Assembly (NCBI GenBank): GCA_964575225.1
Contig: CAZNQW010000056.1
Coordinates: forward strand, 1 to 18,295
Reading direction: 5' to 3'
Source of the DNA: CAZNQW01 sp964575225
GTDB lineage: Bacteria > Chloroflexota > Anaerolineae > JAAYZQ01
DNA: 18,295 nt
Shown: piece after piece, positions 13,477 through 18,295 of the stretch
How positions within the stretch are numbered: position 1 is the stretch's first letter
Layout of the letters: every line of letters starts with the position of its first letter
Position numbers and translations under genes: made by a program
Notes under the pieces: model-generated
The model's input: the letters and a program-made list of their open reading frames with translations, nothing else
What the model was told of the DNA's origin: nothing
The model's database searches: none

Positions 13477-15144
13477 GTGAGAAGCGATGCGATGAAAAAA
13501 GGGCTCGTGCGAGCCCAACACCGGTCTTTGTTCCATTCGATGGGCTACACCCGTCGCGAGATCGACCAGCCCATCATTGGCGTGGTGAATTCCTACAACC
13601 AGATTATCCCCGGTCATATCCACCTGAACAATCTGGTGGACGCCGTGGTGCGCAGTGTGTCTGCCGCCGGCGGCACGCCGGTCGTCTTTCCCGCCATTGG
13701 TATCTGCGACGGGATCACGATGGGCCACGAGGGGATGAAGTATGTGCTGGCTTCGCGGGAGCACATTGCCGACTCGGTCGAGATCATGGCCATGGCCCAT
13801 CCCTTCGATGCCTTGGTCCTGGTGACCAACTGCGACAAGATCACCCCGGCTATGATGATGGCCGCTTTGCGACTCAATGTCCCAGCCATCGTGTTGAGCG
13901 GTGGACCGATGCGTGCTGGAAATTGGCAGGGCCGCGAGACCGATCTCACGACCGTCTGGGAGGGCGTGGGGCAGGTGACCGCCGGGACCATGACCGACGA
14001 GGAGATGGCCGAGTTGGAAGAAGTCTGTTGCCCTGGGTGCGGTTCGTGCGCTGGTATGTTCACCGCCAATTCGATGAACTGTATGGCCGAAGCCCTTGGG
14101 TTGGCCTTGCCGGGCAATGGGACCGTGCCGGCCGACAGCGCCGCCCGGGTGCGCATGGCCAAGGCTGCGGGCCTCAAGGTCATGGAGCTTTTGGAAAAAG
14201 AGATCCGGCCCCGCGACATTGCCACGCGCCAGGCCTTTATGAACGCCATCGCGGTGGATATGGCGCTGGGCTGTTCGACCAACACCATTCTGCACGTGCC
14301 GGCAATAGCTCACGAGGCGGGCATTTCCATTCCTCAAGACTTGTTCCAGGAAGTCAGCGATGCCGTGCCGCATCTGTGCAACATGAGTCCGGCGGGACCC
14401 CATCACCTGGATGACCTAGGACAGGCCGGCGGCGTCCAAGGCGTGATGAAGCGCCTGGCTGAACGGCACATGGTCGATCTCAGTGTACTAACGGTAACTG
14501 GGGTCACCCTGGGTGAGAACCTGTCCCAGGTCAAGATCCGCGATGAGGAGATCATCCGCCCCTTTGACCGACCGGTCCACACCGAGGGCGGCATTGCCAT
14601 CCTCAAGGGCAACCTGGCGCCCGATGGCGCGGTGGTCAAGCAGGCGGCTGTGGCTCCGGCGATGCGCCAGCGAACCGGCATCGCCCGGGTGTTTGACCAT
14701 GAGGAGCCAGCGGTGGACGCGATCTTGGGCGGACGGATCAAGCCCGGCGATATTGTGGTGGTGCGTTACGAGGGGCCCAAGGGTGGTCCTGGCATGCGCG
14801 AGATGTTGGCACCGACCTCGGCCATTATGGGCATGGGGCTGGGCGATTCGGTGGCGCTGATCACTGACGGTCGGTTCAGCGGTGTGACCCGCGGTGCCGC
14901 TATCGGCCACATCTCACCCGAAGCCGCCGAAGGCGGTACGCTGGCTCTGGTCGAGGAAGGCGACAAGATCTTGATCGACATCCCCAACCGGCGCCTCAGC
15001 CTGGAAGTGCCTGACGACGAGATTGCTCGGCGCCGGGCCGCCTGGACCGCACCTGAGCCCAGTGTGAAGCACGGCTACCTGGCACGGTACGCCCGGATGG
15101 TGACCTCGGCCAGCACGGGGGCCATCCTGAAAGAAAGTTGGTAG
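13477..15144 (+). CDS. ilvD: Dihydroxy-acid dehydratase (IlvD type)
   Basis: A 555-residue protein starting with GTG 13477 after GAGGAGGG; the start MRSDAMKKGL is typical of IlvD. Signatures: NCDKITPAMMMAA (118-130) with Cys119 and Lys121, CCPGCGSCAGMFTANSM (184-200), and ALITDGRFSGVT near the C-terminus. VPGH or IPGH in place of a cysteine near residue 46 is usual for the oxygen-sensitive [4Fe-4S] type, as I recall from E. coli IlvD. IlvD makes 2-oxo acids from 2,3-dihydroxy acids in valine and isoleucine synthesis. Here it is 24 bases after the BKACE gene and 56 before a lactonase gene, with no other branched-chain genes nearby, so it may instead dehydrate an aldonic acid in a breakdown pathway. 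Sequence alone favours the IlvD subfamily; context favours catabolism. Confidence 0.9.
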   Translation: MRSDAMKKGLVRAQHRSLFHSMGYTRREIDQPIIGVVNSYNQIIPGHIHLNNLVDAVVRSVSAAGGTPVVFPAIGICDGITMGHEGMKYVLASREHIADSVEIMAMAHPFDALVLVTNCDKITPAMMMAALRLNVPAIVLSGGPMRAGNWQGRETDLTTVWEGVGQVTAGTMTDEEMAELEEVCCPGCGSCAGMFTANSMNCMAEALGLALPGNGTVPADSAARVRMAKAAGLKVMELLEKEIRPRDIATRQAFMNAIAVDMALGCSTNTILHVPAIAHEAGISIPQDLFQEVSDAVPHLCNMSPAGPHHLDDLGQAGGVQGVMKRLAERHMVDLSVLTVTGVTLGENLSQVKIRDEEIIRPFDRPVHTEGGIAILKGNLAPDGAVVKQAAVAPAMRQRTGIARVFDHEEPAVDAILGGRIKPGDIVVVRYEGPKGGPGMREMLAPTSAIMGMGLGDSVALITDGRFSGVTRGAAIGHISPEAAEGGTLALVEEGDKILIDIPNRRLSLEVPDDEIARRRAAWTAPEPSVKHGYLARYARMVTSASTGAILKESW

Positions 15145-15200
15145 GATTCGGCGACGTAGGTTGAGCGATTTTGATACAACTATAGAAAAGGAGATTCATC

Positions 15201-16280
15201 ATGAGTGATCCAGAGGTTGTCAAGTACGATGAATGGGGTGTGATGGACGGCGGCACCATCGGTTTGCCGCGCCCGATGTCGCGTGACATCTGGCTGCAGG
15301 AAGTGTTCCCCGAGTGGGGTACTTTCCTCAACCACGAGATCGACCAGTTTGAGGTGAAACCTGGCACAGGGGCCATGTGGTACTTTGGCGGGCCCTCGTG
15401 GGCGCTCAAATCCCAGGCGGGAGCGGTATTTACAGTGGACCTCTATGCGGGGCCCAGCCTGTTCACCGATTACTCGTACTGCGGTGTGTGCCGCACCTCC
15501 GGGGCCGACAAGCTGTGGTGGATGCGCCTGAATCCCCACGTCATCGACCCGTGGCAGTTCAAACGTTTGGACGCGGTGTTTGTTACCCACCATCACCAGG
15601 ACCACATGGACTTTTACACCATCGCGGCTGCCCTTCAGACCACGAACTGCAAGTTCGTCGCCCCACCCGAATCGGCACGGCGTATGATGAAGAACATGGG
15701 TGTCCCCGAAGATCGCATGATCATTGCCAAGGTTGGCGAATATATCGAGATCGAAGACATGCGCATCGATTTTGCGCCCAACTTTGACACCATCGCCACC
15801 AAGACCGGCTTTGACACGCCCGCTCCCTTTGAGGAAGTCGCTGTGAGCTATATCTTTAACACCGAGGGAGGGAATGTGATGTTCTTGGGCGACACGCTGT
15901 ACCACAACGGGTACCGCATGGTCGGCGAAAAGTACAAGATCGATGTGTGCACGATGAACATGGGCAACAATGCGCCGGGTTACACCGACAAGATGTCGCC
16001 CTGGGACCTGTGGCGCATCAGCGAGGCCTTGAACGCCAAGGTCGTCATCCCCATGCATCATGACAACTGGGCCAACTGCTACGAGGATCCAGAGTACCTG
16101 GAGTACATCGTCAACAACAAGGCCAAGGAAAAGGGCATTGATCTGCGGACGGTGGTCCTCTATGCTGGTGCCCGCTACGAGCACCCCACCGACATGAACA
16201 TGGGGCGCTACGTGTATCCCGACTGGCGCGAGCGGATGAACTGGAAAAAGAGCGTCGAGTACGGCCCGGACGCCTGGTAA
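15201..16280 (+). CDS. UlaG-like metallo-beta-lactamase-fold lactonase
   Basis: A 359-residue protein that resembles L-ascorbate-6-phosphate lactonase UlaG along its whole length. WLQEVFPEWGTFLNHEID (31-48) parallels the UlaG segment ending FPEWGSWLNEEIE, and the NPHVIDPWQFKRLDAVFVTH and EALNAKVVIPMHHDNW segments also match. The metal motif HxHxDH is THHHQDH (129-135), with further ligands likely in LGDT and in the HHD near the C-terminus. ATG 15201 follows AAAAGGAG. UlaG opens the ring of ascorbate 6-phosphate to 3-keto-L-gulonate 6-phosphate using Mn2+. No ascorbate phosphotransferase genes or ulaD, ulaE or ulaF are nearby, so the substrate may be a different, perhaps unphosphorylated, lactone. 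Product acids could feed the IlvD-type dehydratases encoded in the same window. Confidence 0.88.
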   Translation: MSDPEVVKYDEWGVMDGGTIGLPRPMSRDIWLQEVFPEWGTFLNHEIDQFEVKPGTGAMWYFGGPSWALKSQAGAVFTVDLYAGPSLFTDYSYCGVCRTSGADKLWWMRLNPHVIDPWQFKRLDAVFVTHHHQDHMDFYTIAAALQTTNCKFVAPPESARRMMKNMGVPEDRMIIAKVGEYIEIEDMRIDFAPNFDTIATKTGFDTPAPFEEVAVSYIFNTEGGNVMFLGDTLYHNGYRMVGEKYKIDVCTMNMGNNAPGYTDKMSPWDLWRISEALNAKVVIPMHHDNWANCYEDPEYLEYIVNNKAKEKGIDLRTVVLYAGARYEHPTDMNMGRYVYPDWRERMNWKKSVEYGPDAW

Positions 16281-16299
16281 TAGGGATGGGTTGCCGTTG

Positions 16300-16659
16300 A
16301 TGAGCTGGGTCTATCGTTCGCGGGTTGATGCCGAAGAGCAGCGAATTGTGGAAGACTGGGGCAGCCTGAACTGGCTGTCGGGCGGCGAGCTGACCGGTTC
16401 CGACATTACAGTGGGACGGGTGATCATCAAAGCGGGCCGATCCAACCCCCGGCATATCCACGCCAACTGCACCGAGGTGCTGACCATGCTCGCCGGTGTG
16501 CTGGAGCATTCCATCGGCGATGATACGGTGGTCACAGAAGCCGGTGATACGATCATCGTACCGCCCGGCGTCGCGCACGTGGCCCGCAACATCGGCGATG
16601 AGGATGCCGACATGATCGTGGCCTATCCCTCTGGCCTGCGCGGCTTTGAGGTCGTGTAG
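16300..16659 (+). CDS. Small single-domain cupin protein
   Basis: A 119-residue cupin. ATG 16300 follows GGGATGGG at 9 bases; an in-frame TTG at 16291 is less likely. Cupin motif 1 is present as His52-x-His54 and Glu59 in NPRHIHANCTEVL, and motif 2 as GDTIIVPPGVAH with His93, so all four metal ligands are in place. Small cupins act as isomerases, epimerases, dioxygenases or sugar-binding modules; nothing here picks one. It is last in the right-hand block, 19 bases after the lactonase gene and 18 bases before a strong terminator. A role as an isomerase of the pathway's sugar acid or lactone is plausible but unproven. Confidence 0.88.
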   Translation: MSWVYRSRVDAEEQRIVEDWGSLNWLSGGELTGSDITVGRVIIKAGRSNPRHIHANCTEVLTMLAGVLEHSIGDDTVVTEAGDTIIVPPGVAHVARNIGDEDADMIVAYPSGLRGFEVV

Positions 16660-16677
16660 CCCTTTCTATCTGTGAGG

Positions 16678-16727
16678 AACCACCCCGAGGACGGCAAGGC
16701 AATCCTCGGGGTGGTTTTCTTTTTCTT
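16678..16727 (+). terminator. Rho-independent terminator
   Basis: AACCACCCCGAGGA (16678-16691) pairs perfectly over 14 bp with TCCTCGGGGTGGTT (16703-16716), with an 11-base loop, followed by the T-rich tail TTCTTTTTCTT. It begins 18 bases after the cupin stop and ends the + strand block. The regulator gene on the other strand converges on it, but the reverse orientation lacks a good T-tract, so it chiefly serves the + strand. Confidence 0.93.
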
Positions 16728-17541
16728 ACGCTTTGCACACGGGGAACTGGATCTCAGTGACCCACGCTGCCGGATCGGGGGTATCCTCGCCGTTGGTGAT
16801 GTAAATCTCGCGGTTGGGCCCGACGATCTGGTACCCGTTGGCCTCGATCCAGGTCAGCAGGGTGGAATAGGCTTGTTGAAAGCCCTCGTAACTGCCTTCC
16901 AGGAGCAGGCTGGCTGCCGTTTCGATGGCCGGCAGATCGCGCACGGCAATTCGGCCGTGTTGAGCCAGGTCGACCTCAACCGGCTCGCAAACCTCTACTT
17001 CCACGTCCTGATCGCGATACTCAGTGTCGTGGTATAGGGTCAGGCACGGTCCGGTGGGCCGGATCTGGTTCTGGGCCAAAAAAGTGCCCAACTCTTGCCA
17101 CAAGGGCCCTTGGGCCTCAAAGGTTGGGATGATGTCGCGCAGTGCGGCCACGCGCATCGGGTCGACTCGTTTGATCACCACTTCTTGAGTTGGCATAACT
17201 CCCTCCTGTTCGATTTGCCTCAGCAAGGCTTCGACCCGGGTCAGCCGTTGCTGCTCTTGGACGACCATCTGCTGGATCTCGGCCTGCTTCAGGCGGAGCA
17301 TGCCGCGGATCTGCTCTGCCGATAGATCCTCGTTCAGCATCCAGCCGATCTGCTCCAAAGACAGCCCCAGATCCTTCAGGGCCAAGATGCGGTACAGGCG
17401 TGGGAGCTGAGCCGCCGAATAGTAGCGATAGCTGCTGAACGGATCCACCTCGGCCGGCCGAAGAAGGCCGATGCGATCATAGTGGCGCAACGCCTTGACC
17501 GTCACCTTGCTGAGTTTGGAAAACTCGCCGATCTTGAACAT
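16726..17541 (-). CDS. MerR-family regulator with GyrI-like effector domain
   Basis: A 271-residue regulator. Residues 1-70 are a MerR winged helix: MFKIGEFSKLSKVTVKALRHYDRIGLL, then the wing YRYYSAAQLPRL. Residues about 75-115 (RLKQAEIQQMVVQEQQ onward) form the dimerising coiled coil. Residues about 118-271 resemble the GyrI-like/BmrR effector-binding domain, including AAWVTEIQFPV near the end, which binds small hydrophobic or cationic compounds in relatives such as BmrR and BltR. There are no metal-binding cysteines as in MerR or CueR. Its own promoter has the 19-base spacer and dyad typical of MerR targets, pointing to autoregulation. It faces away from the PfkB kinase gene and converges on the catabolic block, so it might sense a ligand of either. 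Direct control of the enzyme block is not shown by the sequence. Confidence 0.93.
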   Translation of the reverse strand: MFKIGEFSKLSKVTVKALRHYDRIGLLRPAEVDPFSSYRYYSAAQLPRLYRILALKDLGLSLEQIGWMLNEDLSAEQIRGMLRLKQAEIQQMVVQEQQRLTRVEALLRQIEQEGVMPTQEVVIKRVDPMRVAALRDIIPTFEAQGPLWQELGTFLAQNQIRPTGPCLTLYHDTEYRDQDVEVEVCEPVEVDLAQHGRIAVRDLPAIETAASLLLEGSYEGFQQAYSTLLTWIEANGYQIVGPNREIYITNGEDTPDPAAWVTEIQFPVCKA

Positions 17542-17590
17542 TGGATTACGGTCTTTCTATTGGGCACATTTCCGAGTAACTACGATACTC

Positions 17591-17621
17591 AGTATATACC
17601 ATCCTCCAGGGGGAGAGTCAA
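17591..17621 (-). promoter_or_regulatory. MerR-type promoter/operator (19-bp spacer)
   Basis: Read on the - strand: TTGACT at 17621-17616, a 19-base spacer, then TATACT at 17596-17591. The spacer holds the dyad CTCC-CCCT-GGAG (17615-17604). A long spacer with such a dyad is the hallmark of promoters twisted open by MerR-family activators, and the CTCC/GGAG core resembles sites bound by BmrR-like members. Transcription would start about 43 bases before the regulator's ATG at 17541, implying autoregulation. Confidence 0.72.
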
Positions 17622-17672
17622 GACCCAATCTGGGAGAAAACGGGCCGAGTGCCCAATGTGTGGTGGATGCAG

Positions 17673-17703
17673 TTAGCACCAAAGCAAACGTCTGTGGTAA
17701 AAT
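17673..17703 (+). promoter_or_regulatory. Candidate promoter for PfkB kinase gene
   Basis: TAAAAT at 17698-17703, preceded by TGG, forms an extended -10. TTAGCA at 17673-17678 is a possible -35 at 19 bases. It lies about 40 bases before the kinase ATG and is divergent from the regulator promoter. The -35 match is poor, so the extended -10 carries most of the weight. Confidence 0.4.
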
Positions 17704-17740
17704 GGTGGGTAGACGAAAAAAGTCAAAGGGAGGTTCTTCC

Positions 17741-18295
17741 ATGTACGATGTGGATGTGATGATGATCGGGCATTTCGCCGTCGACCGGCTGGTTGTCGAT
17801 GGACAGGGTGAGACGTCGTCCGGGGGAGGGGTGTATTACGGCAGCATCGCGCTGCGCCGTCTGGGGGTGGGGGTGGCTGTCGTCACCCGCCTGCACCCCG
17901 ACGATTTCCCCCGGCTTGAGGAAATGCGTGACGAAGGTGTACAGGTGTTTGCCACCGCAGCCCCTCAGACCTCGGGCATCGAGAACCTTTATGATTCAGC
18001 CGACATGGAGCGTCGCGTGTGCATCCCTCTGGGCTTTGCGGGCCCGTTCCGACCGGAGGATCTGCCCGAATTACGGGCTCGGATCTATGCCATTGCGCCG
18101 ATCATTGCCGGGGAGGTCGATCTGCCTCTGCTCAAGTTGCTGGCTCAACGGGGGCCGGTGGCGTTGGATATCCAGGGTTTTGTGCGGGTGCGCGTGGGCA
18201 ATGAGCTCGTCTTTCAGCCCTGGCCCGAATTGGAGGAAGGCCTGGCCCGTGTGACCTACCTCAAGGTCGACCGGGCAGAAGCCGAGCTGCTCACC
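17741..18295 (+). CDS. PfkB-family carbohydrate kinase, partial (3' end cut)
   Basis: 185 codons run from ATG 17741 to the window end with no stop, so the C-terminal part, including the usual DTxGAGD catalytic motif, is missing. AAAGGGAGG (17725-17733) is a strong ribosome site at 7 bases. MMIGHFAVDRLVV (residues 7-19) is the first strand of the ribokinase fold; SSGGGVYYGSIALRRLG (26-42) is the sugar-binding glycine motif; ALDIQGFVR and VTYLKVDRAEAELL match the PfkB core up to the N-E-x-E-type region. Family members phosphorylate ribose, fructose, ketodeoxygluconate, nucleosides or cytidine-like compounds; specificity is not visible. KDG kinase would fit the sugar-acid theme, but that is only a guess. 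It is divergent from the MerR regulator and shares a 199-base control region with it. Confidence 0.88.
   Translation, partial: MYDVDVMMIGHFAVDRLVVDGQGETSSGGGVYYGSIALRRLGVGVAVVTRLHPDDFPRLEEMRDEGVQVFATAAPQTSGIENLYDSADMERRVCIPLGFAGPFRPEDLPELRARIYAIAPIIAGEVDLPLLKLLAQRGPVALDIQGFVRVRVGNELVFQPWPELEEGLARVTYLKVDRAEAELLT

Noticed and set aside
13060..14406. 448-codon open frame on the - strand across BKACE and ilvD
   Set aside because: It spans the junction of two well-supported + strand genes and shows the low-complexity composition of an antisense shadow.
1..18295. CRISPR arrays, tRNA or rRNA genes, insertion sequences and integrase sites
   Set aside because: Read for repeated spacers, cloverleaf arms, terminal inverted repeats and transposase motifs; none seen.

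Overview
The window is a stretch of bacterial DNA of roughly 60% GC carrying densely packed, metabolically themed genes. Almost everything is on the + strand; one regulator near the right end is on the - strand. Strong GGAGG-type ribosome binding sites, short intergenic gaps and the protein types suggest an anaerobic or facultative bacterium. The general look resembles Chloroflexota (Anaerolineae-type), but that is a weak guess without a database search. Bases 1-42 are not biological: they match the Illumina TruSeq read-2 adapter preceded by an 8-base index. The window therefore begins at a contig end that carries untrimmed adapter, and the first reading frame is an adapter-gene chimera.

Layout. 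Block A (about 43-5249) holds a MoaD/ThiS-type sulfur carrier, a LarA-fold protein that has lost the cofactor-anchoring lysine and both catalytic histidines, a DUF6282 metal-dependent hydrolase, a beta-hydroxyacid dehydrogenase and an IlvD/Edd-family sugar-acid-type dehydratase. Block B (5426-9061) is a four-subunit molybdenum hydroxylase (FAD, 2x[2Fe-2S] and a molybdopterin subunit split into two genes). It has the gene order and split known for Eubacterium barkeri nicotinate dehydrogenase, and a perfect 13-bp hairpin follows it. Block C (9062-10470) is two long, mostly non-coding stretches around one small DUF1097-like membrane protein. Block D (10471-16659) has a zinc alcohol dehydrogenase, a 3-hydroxyacyl-CoA-dehydrogenase-type enzyme, a beta-keto acid cleavage enzyme (BKACE), a dihydroxy-acid dehydratase, an UlaG-like metallo-lactonase and a small cupin, closed by a strong intrinsic terminator. 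Block E (16726-end) has a MerR/GyrI-type regulator with a recognisable MerR-type promoter of its own and a divergent PfkB-family sugar kinase cut by the window end.

Working together (inference). Dehydrogenases, two dehydratases of different subfamilies, a lactonase, a molybdenum hydroxylase, a LarA-fold enzyme and a C-C cleaving BKACE look like a catabolic route for a polyhydroxylated or cyclic acid, lactone or aldehyde. A plausible order is alcohol oxidation, lactone opening, dehydration, 3-hydroxy oxidation, then cleavage by BKACE with acetyl-CoA. I do not recognise this combination as a described pathway. The substrate cannot be read from the sequence.
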